64,000 nt of DNA from Wenzhouxiangella sp. XN79A (lineage in GTDB: Bacteria; Pseudomonadota; Gammaproteobacteria; Xanthomonadales; Wenzhouxiangellaceae). A model generated the notes under the pieces. The model was not told the DNA's origin, ran no database searches, and saw nothing but the letters and a program-made list of their open reading frames with translations. Every line of letters begins with the position of its first letter. Within the stretch, counting starts at the first letter, position 1. Below, piece by piece: positions 35,539 through 45,973 of this stretch. A program made the position numbers and the translations under genes. The stretch spans positions 1 through 64,000 of the forward strand of contig NZ_JAAWWS010000162.1 of NCBI RefSeq assembly GCF_012272825.1, given 5' to 3'.

Positions 35539-35559
35539 CTGCAAGGGACCTGGAACTGA

Positions 35560-36662
<1,103 letters not shown>

Positions 36663-36711
36663 TCCTGCGGACGTCACCGTTCCAAAACCAACTGATCTGT
36701 AGGTTGCAGCT

Positions 36712-37185
36712 ATGGACTTGAGTCTAGGCACCATCATCGGGCAGGCCGGCACGTTCCTGGTCTTCATCCTGGTCACCATGAAATTCGTCTGGCCGCCGCT
36801 GACCCGGGCCATGGAAGAACGCCGGCAGAAGATCGCCGAGGGTCTTGCCCAGTCCGACGAAGCCGAAAAGGCGCTGGAAAAGGCCGAAGCCGAAGCCGAG
36901 CAGATCATCCGGCAGGCTCGGGCCAGGTCCAGCGAGATCATCGACCAGGCCGGCAAGCGCGGCAACGAGATCGTCGAGCAGGCCAAGCAGGATGCCATCG
37001 CCGAGCGCGATCGTCAGGTCGCGGCTGCCGAGGCCGAGATCAAGCTGGCCACCAACCAGGCCCGCGAAGCGCTGCGTGAGAAGCTCGCCGAACTGACCGT
37101 CACCGGCGCCTCGCGCGTGCTCGAACAGGAGCTCGATGCGGGTCGTCACAAGGTCATGCTCGACAAGCTGGCCGAGGAGCTCTGA
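36712..37185 (+). CDS. atpF: F0F1 ATP synthase subunit b
   Basis: 157 residues. One N-terminal TM ([21 protein letters not shown]) and a long charged helix ([17 protein letters not shown]...) that forms the dimeric stator stalk. Six bases before atpH. Confidence 0.96.
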   Translation: MDLSLGTIIGQAGTFLVFILVTMKFVWPPLTRAMEERRQKIAEGLAQSDEAEKALEKAEAEAEQIIRQARARSSEIIDQAGKRGNEIVEQAKQDAIAERDRQVAAAEAEIKLATNQAREALREKLAELTVTGASRVLEQELDAGRHKVMLDKLAEEL

Positions 37186-37191
37186 CGCGCC

Positions 37192-37728
37192 ATGCTCGCC
37201 GAAACCACGCTTGCCCGACCCTACGCCCGTGCGGCGTTCGAGCTGGCCGACAAGGCCGGCACGGTCGATCACTGGAGCCGGGCCCTGGGGCTGGCGGCGA
37301 AGGTCGCCGCCGATCCCGATGCCGCAGCGCTGATCGGAAATCCGCGCATGGATGCCGAGCGGCTGCTGGCGCTGTTCGGCGACGTGCTCGGCGACAACAT
37401 GGACGGCCCCGTGCGCGGCTTCCTGGACGTGCTGATGCACTATCGCCGGCTGCCGCTGCTGCCGGAGATCGCCGCGCAGTACGAGACGCTGCGTCGGGCC
37501 AGCGAGGACCGCATCAAGGTGCGGGTGACCTCGGCGGTCGAAATGGACGATGCCCAGCGGGCCAAGCTGGCGGATCGTCTGAAACAGCGTTTCGGCAGCG
37601 ACATCGACATGGAAACCGAAGTCGACGCCGATCTGATCGGCGGCCTGATCGTCCGGGCCGGCGACAAGGTCATCGATGCCAGCGTGCGTGGCCGACTGCA
37701 GCAGCTCGGGCGCCAGCTGGTCCGCTGA
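37192..37728 (+). CDS. atpH: F0F1 ATP synthase subunit delta
   Basis: 178 residues. N-terminal LARPYARAAFELADKAG and C-terminal DLIGGLIVRAGDKVIDASVRGRLQQL are the delta/OSCP signatures. Connects the stator to F1. Confidence 0.96.
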   Translation: MLAETTLARPYARAAFELADKAGTVDHWSRALGLAAKVAADPDAAALIGNPRMDAERLLALFGDVLGDNMDGPVRGFLDVLMHYRRLPLLPEIAAQYETLRRASEDRIKVRVTSAVEMDDAQRAKLADRLKQRFGSDIDMETEVDADLIGGLIVRAGDKVIDASVRGRLQQLGRQLVR

Positions 37729-37783
37729 GCATTCGAGCCGACAATCCGCGGTATTTCACCGAATCTGAACGAGTAAACAAGCT

Positions 37784-39331
37784 ATGCAGCAGACTCTCAA
37801 CCCGACCGAAATCAGCGAACTGATCCGCAAGCGCGTCGAACAGTTCGACGTGGTCAGCGAGGCCCGGAACGAGGGCACCATCGTCAGCGTGTCCGACGGC
37901 ATCTGCCGGATTCACGGTCTTGCCGACGCCATGCAGGGCGAAATGATCGAGTTCCCCGGCGACACCTACGGGCTGGCGCTGAACCTGGAGCGTGACTCGG
38001 TCGGCGTCGTGATCATCGGTGACTACGAGCACCTGAGCGAGGGCGACACGGCACGCTGCACCGGCAAGATCCTGCAGGTGCCGGTCGGCGAAGGGCTGCT
38101 CGGCCGCGTGGTCGACGCTCTCGGCAACCCGATCGACGGCGCCGGCCCGATCGAGGCCCAGGGCAACGAGCCGATCGAAAAGATCGCGCCGGGCGTGATC
38201 ACCCGCCAGTCGGTCGACCAGCCGGTCCAGACCGGCCTGAAGGCGATCGACGCGATGGTCCCGGTCGGCCGCGGTCAGCGTGAGCTGATCATCGGCGACC
38301 GCCAGACCGGCAAGACCGCGGTGGCGATCGACGCGATCATCAACCAGAAGGGCACCGGCATCAAGTGCATCTACGTCGCCGTCGGCCAGAAGACCTCTTC
38401 GGTGGCCAACGTCGTGGCCAAGCTCGAAGAGCACGGCGCGATGGAGCACACGATCATCGTGGCGGCCAACGCGGCCGACTCGGCGGCCATGCAGTACATC
38501 GCGCCGTATGCCGGCTGCGCCATGGGCGAGTACTTCCGCGATCGTGGTGAAGACGCGCTGATCGTCTACGACGATCTGACCAAGCAGGCCTGGGCCTACC
38601 GCCAGGTTTCGCTGCTGCTGAAGCGCCCGCCGGGCCGCGAAGCCTATCCCGGCGACGTGTTCTACCTGCACTCGCGCCTGCTCGAACGCGCCGCGCGCGT
38701 CAACGCCGACTACGTCGAGAAGGCGACCAACGGCGAGGTCAAGGGCAAGACCGGCTCGCTGACCGCGCTGCCGATCATCGAAACCCAGGCCGGCGACGTC
38801 TCCGCGTTCGTTCCGACCAACGTGATCTCGATCACCGACGGCCAGATCTTCCTGGAAACCGACCTGTTCAACGCAGGCATCCGTCCGGCCATCAACGCCG
38901 GCCTGTCGGTGTCGCGCGTCGGTGGGGCGGCCCAGACCAAGGTCATCAAGAAGCTTGGCGGCGGCGTTCGACTGGCGCTGGCGCAGTATCGAGAGCTGGC
39001 GGCCTTCTCGCAGTTCGCATCCGACCTCGACGAGGCGACCCGCAAGCAGCTCGAGCGCGGCCAGCGGATCACCGAGCTGATGAAGCAGAAGCAGTACTCG
39101 CCGCTGTCGGTGGCCGAAATGGCCGTGTCGCTGTTCGCCGGCAACGAAGGCTTCCTCGACGACCTCCCGTTGAACCAGGTGGTGCCGTTCGAAAGCGCGC
39201 TGCTCGACTTCATGGCCAACTCGCATGGCGAGCTGATGAAGAAGATCAATGACACCGGCGATTGGAACGACGACCTGGCCGCGGAAATGAAGAAGGCCGT
39301 CGATGAGTTCAAGTCCACGGGCTCCTGGTGA
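37784..39331 (+). CDS. atpA: F0F1 ATP synthase subunit alpha
   Basis: 515 residues. Noncatalytic nucleotide-binding subunit: P-loop [15 protein letters not shown], and the alpha/beta signature [17 protein letters not shown]. Length and gene order as in E. coli. Confidence 0.98.
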   Translation: MQQTLNPTEISELIRKRVEQFDVVSEARNEGTIVSVSDGICRIHGLADAMQGEMIEFPGDTYGLALNLERDSVGVVIIGDYEHLSEGDTARCTGKILQVPVGEGLLGRVVDALGNPIDGAGPIEAQGNEPIEKIAPGVITRQSVDQPVQTGLKAIDAMVPVGRGQRELIIGDRQTGKTAVAIDAIINQKGTGIKCIYVAVGQKTSSVANVVAKLEEHGAMEHTIIVAANAADSAAMQYIAPYAGCAMGEYFRDRGEDALIVYDDLTKQAWAYRQVSLLLKRPPGREAYPGDVFYLHSRLLERAARVNADYVEKATNGEVKGKTGSLTALPIIETQAGDVSAFVPTNVISITDGQIFLETDLFNAGIRPAINAGLSVSRVGGAAQTKVIKKLGGGVRLALAQYRELAAFSQFASDLDEATRKQLERGQRITELMKQKQYSPLSVAEMAVSLFAGNEGFLDDLPLNQVVPFESALLDFMANSHGELMKKINDTGDWNDDLAAEMKKAVDEFKSTGSW

Positions 39332-39438
39332 GCCCCGTGGTCCGTCGATCGAGCGCCCGCGACCCCGATTCGCATCGCGTGCACTGAAGAACCCGAGACC
39401 GAGGCCGGGACTGAACCCTCCGCCTCCCGAGGAACGAC

Positions 39439-40302
39439 ATGAGTGGATCCAAGGAAATCGTCGGCCAGATCAAGAGCGTAAAGAACACCCGCAAGGTGAC
39501 GCGCGCGCTCGAGATGGTTTCGGCCTCGAAGATTCGCAAGGCGCAGGACCGCATGCAGGCCTCCCGGCCGTATGCGCGATTGGTCCGCCAGGCGGTCGGC
39601 CACCTGGCCCATGCCAATCCGGAGTACAAGCATCCGTTCACGCAGGCCCACGACCAGGTCAAGCGGGTCGGGTACATCATCGTCTCCAGTGACCGGGGCC
39701 TGTGCGGCGGCCTGAACAACAACCTGTTCCGCAAGCTGCTGGCCCGGTTCCGTGAGCACCAGGAAAACGGCCAGGAAATCCGGCTGGTGCTGGTCGGACG
39801 CAAGGCCGCGCAGTTCTTCAAGCGGATCCGGGTCGACATTGCCGCGGCCACCCAGGATCTCGGTGAGCAGCCGCAGCTCGAGGACCTGATCGGCGCGATC
39901 AAGATCATGCTCGACGGCTATCGCGAAGGCGAGCTCGATGAACTGCATGTCTGCTACAACCGGTTCATCAACACGATGACCCAGCAGATCACGGTCGACC
40001 AGGTGTTGCCGCTGCCGCCGACCGAAGACGAGCCGATGCTGCAGTACTGGGATTATCTCTACGAGCCGGACCCGGAGTCGCTGCTCGATGATCTGCTGGT
40101 GCGCTACATCGAGACCCTGATCTACCACGCCACGCTGGAGAACCTGGCCAGCGAGCACGCTGCGCGAATGGTCGCGATGAAGAGCGCGTCGGATAACGCG
40201 AACAACCTGATCGAGGAGTTGAACCTGGCCTACAACAAGGCCCGTCAGGCCGCGATCACGCAGGAAATTTCGGAAATCGTCAGTGGTGCGGCGGCGGTCT
40301 GA
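39439..40302 (+). CDS. atpG: F0F1 ATP synthase subunit gamma
   Basis: 287 residues. N-terminal [21 protein letters not shown], the central [14 protein letters not shown] and C-terminal [18 protein letters not shown] are gamma signatures. The rotor shaft. 107 bases after atpA. Confidence 0.97.
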   Translation: MSGSKEIVGQIKSVKNTRKVTRALEMVSASKIRKAQDRMQASRPYARLVRQAVGHLAHANPEYKHPFTQAHDQVKRVGYIIVSSDRGLCGGLNNNLFRKLLARFREHQENGQEIRLVLVGRKAAQFFKRIRVDIAAATQDLGEQPQLEDLIGAIKIMLDGYREGELDELHVCYNRFINTMTQQITVDQVLPLPPTEDEPMLQYWDYLYEPDPESLLDDLLVRYIETLIYHATLENLASEHAARMVAMKSASDNANNLIEELNLAYNKARQAAITQEISEIVSGAAAV

Positions 40303-40387
40303 CGACCGCGCGACGCCGGAAGAATCGAAAATCGGCTCGGCGACGGATGCTCCGGACGCCGGACCACGAACCAGAAACGAGGTTTGA

Positions 40388-41782
<1,395 letters not shown>

Positions 41783-41816
41783 GAGGACGCGCTTCGCGAA
41801 CGCTGACGGCGTTTTC

Positions 41817-41868
41817 GGCGCCGTCGGAATGCTCACGTACTGATGTACGCTCCGCTTCCGACGCCGCC
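41817..41868 (+). repeat. REP-like imperfect hairpin between atpD and atpC
   Basis: Arms GCCGTCGGAA and TTCCGACGCC, with an inner CGTAC-TGAT-GTACG hairpin. This cggaa...gtac-N4-gtac...ttccg style resembles intergenic palindromes found in many proteobacteria. It lies in the 164-base gap inside the atp operon. Confidence 0.6.
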
Positions 41869-41894
41869 TCAAGCCTTGTCAGCCTCCGCGAATC

Positions 41895-41920
41895 ACGCCC
41901 TCTCCCCGAAGAGAGGGCGT
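41895..41920 (+). terminator. Perfect 10-bp hairpin inside the atp operon
   Basis: ACGCCCTCTC paired with GAGAGGGCGT around a 6-nt loop, 27 bases before the atpC ATG. No T-tract follows (caagtag), so it is more likely an attenuating, processing or mRNA-stabilising structure than a strict terminator. Confidence 0.55.
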
Positions 41921-41946
41921 CAAGTAGACGCAGGAGTAACTGAACA

Positions 41947-42372
41947 ATGGCATCAACGATTCACGTCGACATCGTCAGCGCCGAGGCGGAAATCTTTTCC
42001 GGTGAGGCCAGCATGGTCGTGGTCACCGGCCAGGAAGGCGAGCTGGGAATCGCGCCGCGTCACGCGCCGCTGCTGACCCGCATCAAGCCCGGCCAGGTTC
42101 GGGTCATGCTCCCGGAAGGTGGCGAGGAGTTCTACTATGTCTCCGGCGGCATGCTCGAAGTCCAGCCGCACGTCGTGACCGTGCTGGCCGATACCGCTGC
42201 GCGGGCCCACGACCTCGACGAGGCCGCGGCCCTGCGGGCCAAGGAAGAGGCCGAGCGGGCGCTGTCGGACCGCACCGCCGACATGGAAATGGCCGAAGCC
42301 CAGGCGAAGCTGGCCGAAGCCGTGGCCCAGCTGGCTGCCCTCGAGCGCTTGCGCCGCAACCTGAAGCGCTGA
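41947..42372 (+). CDS. atpC: F0F1 ATP synthase subunit epsilon
   Basis: 141 residues with AGGAG before the ATG. N-terminal beta-sandwich ([39 protein letters not shown]) and a C-terminal helical hairpin (residues about 90-141, Ala/Glu-rich) that can inhibit F1. Last gene of the operon. Confidence 0.96.
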   Translation: MASTIHVDIVSAEAEIFSGEASMVVVTGQEGELGIAPRHAPLLTRIKPGQVRVMLPEGGEEFYYVSGGMLEVQPHVVTVLADTAARAHDLDEAAALRAKEEAERALSDRTADMEMAEAQAKLAEAVAQLAALERLRRNLKR

Positions 42373-42578
42373 CCTATCCCCCGCGAGCGGTGCGGCCTCG
42401 GGCCCACCGCCCTGCGCCGGCGCGTCGATGGTCTCGTGGATCGCGGCCGGACCGGCGAGCTTCACCCCCGCCTCACCAGAACCGCGCACGATCGAACCTC
42501 GAGCCGGGACCTTTGTCCCATATGCGAAGCTGTTCGAATCTGCTACGCTTGGAAACAACAAAGTAACGGGGTGACATC

Positions 42579-42986
42579 ATGCGGACGTTTTCGCAGGTTC
42601 TGATCGTTTCGTTCTGCTTTGTGCTCGGGGGCTGCGGCGAAGGGGAAGCGCCAATCAGCAACGATCGTCTGATCGAGACTTTCGAGTCCGGTCGGACAGG
42701 TATCTGGGTCAGCGGTACCGGTCCGGTGAGCCAGATTCTCGGCGACACCGACATCGGGGGCGAGACCCAGCGATTCATCGTCAAGCCGAATGACCTGATC
42801 CAGGTCGAAATCCGGCATTCGCTGGACAACGCCGACCGGATTCCGGTCGAGCGCGGAGACCTCGTCAGGTTCCAGGGCTATTACGACTGGGAAGCGCGGG
42901 GCGGCATCGTTTCGCTGACCTACTTCGACCCCGAGCAGCCCGGTTCCGGGGGGTGGGTCGAACACGAAGGCACGCGCTACGACTGA
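42579..42986 (+). CDS. DUF3465 family lipoprotein
   Basis: 135 residues. Short signal peptide with lipobox FVLGGC (Cys19). The mature part (SGTGPVSQILGDTDIGGETQRFIV, LVRFQGYYDWEARGGIVSLTYFDP, GGWVEHEGTRYD) matches the DUF3465 family, a small OB-like domain of unknown function. Probably attached to the outer membrane. Convergent with the next gene, with a hairpin between. Confidence 0.85.
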   Translation: MRTFSQVLIVSFCFVLGGCGEGEAPISNDRLIETFESGRTGIWVSGTGPVSQILGDTDIGGETQRFIVKPNDLIQVEIRHSLDNADRIPVERGDLVRFQGYYDWEARGGIVSLTYFDPEQPGSGGWVEHEGTRYD

Positions 42987-43001
42987 GCCGCTCGAGACGA
43001 G

Positions 43002-43022
43002 CAGGAGCGCCTGGCGCTCCTG
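43002..43022. terminator. Bidirectional terminator-like hairpin
   Basis: Perfect 9-bp stem CAGGAGCGC/GCGCTCCTG with a CTG loop, centred in the 49 bases between two convergent genes. No T-run. Confidence 0.55.
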
Positions 43023-43035
43023 GCTCGGGGCTGGT

Positions 43036-43695
43036 TCAGTCGTTGTAGTATTCCGGTTCGGCGCCCTGGATCTCGCCGAGACGGGCAGTTTCGTGCACCC
43101 GCAGGGTGACCGGGCGCTCGAAGACCAGTGGTCCGGCCACCGTGACGTCCGACCGGATGTCGATCGATACCGGCTCGTCGTCGCCGCCGCGCGGCTTGCG
43201 GACACGCAGTTCGCCGTTCACGACGCTGCCTGGCTCCAGCACCATCCCGCCGTTGACGTTGACCAGGCTTCCGACCTCGGCGCCGCGCAGCAGCAGCTGG
43301 CCGTTGACGGCTGCGACCCGGCCTTCGACGACCGTGTCCTCACCCAGCGTCACCCGCCCGTTGACCGTCTCGACGTCGCCCGAAATGGCCGCCTGCCCGG
43401 CGATCTGGATCGCGCCGTTCACGGTTTCCACCGACCCGGCCACGACGTCCGGACCGAGCTCGATCTTGCCGTTGACGGTTGCCACGTCGCCGGCCTGGCT
43501 GCCGCGCGCCATCGCGATCGAGCCGTTGACGGTGCTGATGTCACCGTCCACGATCGCCCCGATTCCTACGTCGACCGAGCCGTTGACGGTGGAAATCGAG
43601 TTCGAGGTCTGGCCGTCCTCGACGACCACATCGCTGTTGATCGAAATGCACCCGGCCAGCGCCAGTGCTCCGAGCAAGGTCAGTACGTGCTTCAT
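43036..43695 (-). CDS. Lipoprotein with repeated TVNG motif (beta-helix-like)
   Basis: 219 residues from the ATG at 43695, which gives a clean lipoprotein signal (MKHVLTLLGALALAGC). Then nine or so repeats of about 18-19 residues, each with (S/T/A)VNG at the same place (ISTVNGSVDVG, VATVNGKIELG, VETVNGAIQIA...), up to about residue 165, and a tail ending EYYND. The regular spacing suggests a right-handed beta-helix like polymer-forming or DUF4097-type proteins. Likely outer-membrane anchored and periplasmic; function unknown. Confidence 0.8.
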   Translation of the reverse strand: MKHVLTLLGALALAGCISINSDVVVEDGQTSNSISTVNGSVDVGIGAIVDGDISTVNGSIAMARGSQAGDVATVNGKIELGPDVVAGSVETVNGAIQIAGQAAISGDVETVNGRVTLGEDTVVEGRVAAVNGQLLLRGAEVGSLVNVNGGMVLEPGSVVNGELRVRKPRGGDDEPVSIDIRSDVTVAGPLVFERPVTLRVHETARLGEIQGAEPEYYND

Positions 43696-43789
43696 CCTGG
43701 ACTCCGGTTTCGGCATGGGTAGATGCGGATTGTCGCTTGGCGTCGGAGGCATTGCCAGCGCCAGAGGTCACGCTCCGGCGGGGTGACGA

Positions 43790-44668
43790 TCAGCCCGTTG
43801 CCGGGCGGGTTCCGGGTATCAGCCAGTCCAGCGCGCCCGGTCCGCCTGCGTCGAGTGACTGGAAATCGAACAGTCCCGTGTCGCACAGCTGCGACGGCGC
43901 CACGTTGCACAGCGCGCGAAAGATGGTTTCGGTGCGTCCCGGTTGTTTGCGGTCCCAGCTGGCCAGCATCTGCTTGACGACCTGGCGCTGCAGGTTGGGC
44001 TGCGAACCGCAGAGGTTGCATGGAATGATCGGGTACCCGCGCAAACCGGCCAGCGTCTCGAGGTCGGACTCGCGGCAGTAGGCCAGCGGCCGGATCACGA
44101 CGTTGTCGCCGTCGTCGCTCTTCAACTTCGGCGGCATCGCTTTCAATGTTCCCCCGTAGAGCAGGTTCAGGAAGAAGGTCTCGACGATATCGTCCAGGTG
44201 GTGGCCCAGCGCGATCTTGGTGAAGCCGTTTTCGCGGGCGTAGGTGTAGAGATTGCCGCGGCGCAGCCGGGAACACAGGCCGCAGGTGGTCTTGCCCTCG
44301 GGAATGATGTCCTTGACGATCGAGTAGGTGTCGCGCTCGAGCACGTCGAACGGCACGCCCAGCCCGGTCAGGTACTCCGGCAGCACGTGTTCCGGGAAGC
44401 CGGGCTGTTTCTGGTCCAGGTTCAGCGCGAACAGCTCGAAGTCGACCGGTGCGCGGCGCTGCAAGCTCATCAGAAGGTCCAGCATCGCGTAGCTGTCCTT
44501 GCCGCCGGACAGGCAGACCATCACGCGGTCGCCGTCGCGGATCATGCCGTAGTCGCCGATCGCCTTGCCGACGTTCTTGCGCAGCCGCTTGTAGAGTTTG
44601 TCGGCGTTGTATTTCTGCGTGGTTCCGGCCGGCGGCGCAGCCGCGGCGGATCGAGGCCCGGTTTCCAT
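43790..44668 (-). CDS. ttcA: tRNA 2-thiocytidine(32) synthetase TtcA
   Basis: 292 residues. PP-loop [13 protein letters not shown], then the two CxxC motifs [12 protein letters not shown] and IPCNLCGSQ that hold the [4Fe-4S] cluster, plus [19 protein letters not shown]. It thiolates C32 of certain tRNAs. The N-terminus has an Ala/Pro-rich extension of about 18 residues. Confidence 0.96.
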   Translation of the reverse strand: METGPRSAAAAPPAGTTQKYNADKLYKRLRKNVGKAIGDYGMIRDGDRVMVCLSGGKDSYAMLDLLMSLQRRAPVDFELFALNLDQKQPGFPEHVLPEYLTGLGVPFDVLERDTYSIVKDIIPEGKTTCGLCSRLRRGNLYTYARENGFTKIALGHHLDDIVETFFLNLLYGGTLKAMPPKLKSDDGDNVVIRPLAYCRESDLETLAGLRGYPIIPCNLCGSQPNLQRQVVKQMLASWDRKQPGRTETIFRALCNVAPSQLCDTGLFDFQSLDAGGPGALDWLIPGTRPATG

Positions 44669-44747
44669 GCTCCGCCTCCGCGGGGTTGGATATGTGTCGC
44701 CGCCAAGGATACCCGTTCCGGGGTTTCGGGCGGCGGGCAGCCTGCGC

Positions 44748-44753
44748 TACACT
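44748..44753 (+). promoter_or_regulatory. -10 element upstream of the DUF465 gene
   Basis: TACACT 41 bases before the ATG at 44795, in the gap between divergent ttcA and the DUF465 gene. No clear -35. Confidence 0.35.
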
Positions 44754-44794
44754 GGGCGGCCCGGAGCCGTTCCGGAATCGCACGGAACCGCTTG

Positions 44795-44998
44795 ATGAAC
44801 GATTCGCCGTCCGATATCGCCGAGTTCCTCGCCGAGCTCAAGGTCCAGCACCGCGATCTCGACGATGCGATCCACCGGCTTGGCGAGGCGCCCGCACCGG
44901 ACCAGCTGCAACTGACCCGGTTGAAGAAGCGGAAACTGCGCCTGAAGGACCAGATCGCGTACTGGGAATCGAAGCTGATTCCCGACCTGGACGCCTGA
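44795..44998 (+). CDS. DUF465/YdcH-like small protein
   Basis: 67 residues. A helical-hairpin protein: ELKVQHRDLDDAIHRLGEAPAPDQLQLTRLKKRKLRLKDQIAYWE matches the YdcH/DUF465 pattern (LxxxHxxLdxxI...LKKxKLxLKDxI). Function unknown. An adjacent in-frame TTG (44792) is possible. Confidence 0.85.
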   Translation: MNDSPSDIAEFLAELKVQHRDLDDAIHRLGEAPAPDQLQLTRLKKRKLRLKDQIAYWESKLIPDLDA

Positions 44999-45052
44999 AA
45001 CCGGGATCCGGACCGGGCGCCTCGCGGCACCGCCGCCGACCCCGGAACTCCA

Positions 45053-45081
45053 TTGACGACGGGGATTCATGCCCCCATACT
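45053..45081 (+). promoter_or_regulatory. Sigma70 promoter, probably giving a leaderless mRNA
   Basis: TTGACG (45053-45058), 17-bp spacer, CATACT (45076-45081). The expected start point (about 45088-45089) coincides with the ATG of the downstream hydrolase at 45089, and no Shine-Dalgarno exists in front of that ATG. Confidence 0.65.
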
Positions 45082-45088
45082 GTGCCGT

Positions 45089-45973
45089 ATGGAAGCAATA
45101 CGAAGCCTCAACACGCACGAGATCCGGCGTCGCCAGATCTGGACCGACGACGGCGTGCGGCTGGACGTCCGCTACCTCGGGCACGATCGCGCCCCCTGCG
45201 TGCTGCTGGCCCACGGATTCGGCCAGACCCAGCACGCCTGGGAGACCACGGCCCGGTACCTGGCCGCCAGCGGCTGGCAGGCGGTCAGTTACGACGCACG
45301 CGGCCACGGCAATTCCGACCGCGCACCGCACAACCGCTACGACTTCGAAATGTTCGTCGAGGATTTCCGCCGGGTCTGTTCCTCGCTGCCGCACCCGCCG
45401 CTGCTGGTCGGTGCATCGATGGGCGGCCTGACCGCGCTCCTGGCCCATTCCGAGAAGCCGATCGCCGAGCTCAAGGCGCTGGTGCTGGTCGATATCGCGC
45501 CGCGCTGGGACGACAAGGGTGTCGAGGCGATGCTGGCCTTCATGCGCCAGCACCCGAACGGGTTCGAATCCCTCGACGAGGCCCGTCAGGCGGTCAGGAA
45601 CTTCCTCCCGCACCGCCGCAGCGCGGCCACCGACGAGGGCCTGCGCCGCAATCTTCGTGAAGGCAAGGATGGCCGCTGGTACTGGCATTGGGACCCGGCG
45701 ATGCTGGCCCTGGCCGAGAAGAGCCGGAACCTCCAGAGCCGCCTGAAATCGGCCAGTCGCAAGCTCAAGAAGCCCACGCTGCTGGTGTCGGGCGGAAAGA
45801 GCGAGTTGATCTTCGACGAGCACGTCGAGGAATTCCTGAAGCTTGCGCCCCACGCCGAACACGTCGAGGTGCCGAACGCGACCCACATGGTCGCCGGCGA
45901 CGTCAACGATCGATTCCTCCAGGTCGTGATTCCGTTCCTGAAGAAGCACACCGGCCAAGGAGACACGAAATGA
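45089..45973 (+). CDS. Alpha/beta hydrolase
   Basis: 294 residues from the ATG at 45089 (MEAIRSLNTHEIRR). An upstream in-frame ACG/TTG region would fall inside the promoter. Seen: oxyanion LLAHGFGQT, YDARGHGNSD, nucleophile GASMGG (Ser110), and the catalytic His in NATHMVAGD near the C-terminus; a typical esterase/epoxide-hydrolase-like fold with a cap (about residues 150-220). The last bases overlap fadE (ATGA), so a role in acyl-ester or lipid turnover with FadE is inferred. Confidence 0.88.
   Translation: MEAIRSLNTHEIRRRQIWTDDGVRLDVRYLGHDRAPCVLLAHGFGQTQHAWETTARYLAASGWQAVSYDARGHGNSDRAPHNRYDFEMFVEDFRRVCSSLPHPPLLVGASMGGLTALLAHSEKPIAELKALVLVDIAPRWDDKGVEAMLAFMRQHPNGFESLDEARQAVRNFLPHRRSAATDEGLRRNLREGKDGRWYWHWDPAMLALAEKSRNLQSRLKSASRKLKKPTLLVSGGKSELIFDEHVEEFLKLAPHAEHVEVPNATHMVAGDVNDRFLQVVIPFLKKHTGQGDTK

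Noticed and set aside
45688-45969. N-terminal extension of FadE to 916 residues
   Set aside because: The extension overlaps the hydrolase gene out of frame; AGGAG and the hydrophobic MMMLLFLLAL start fix 45970.
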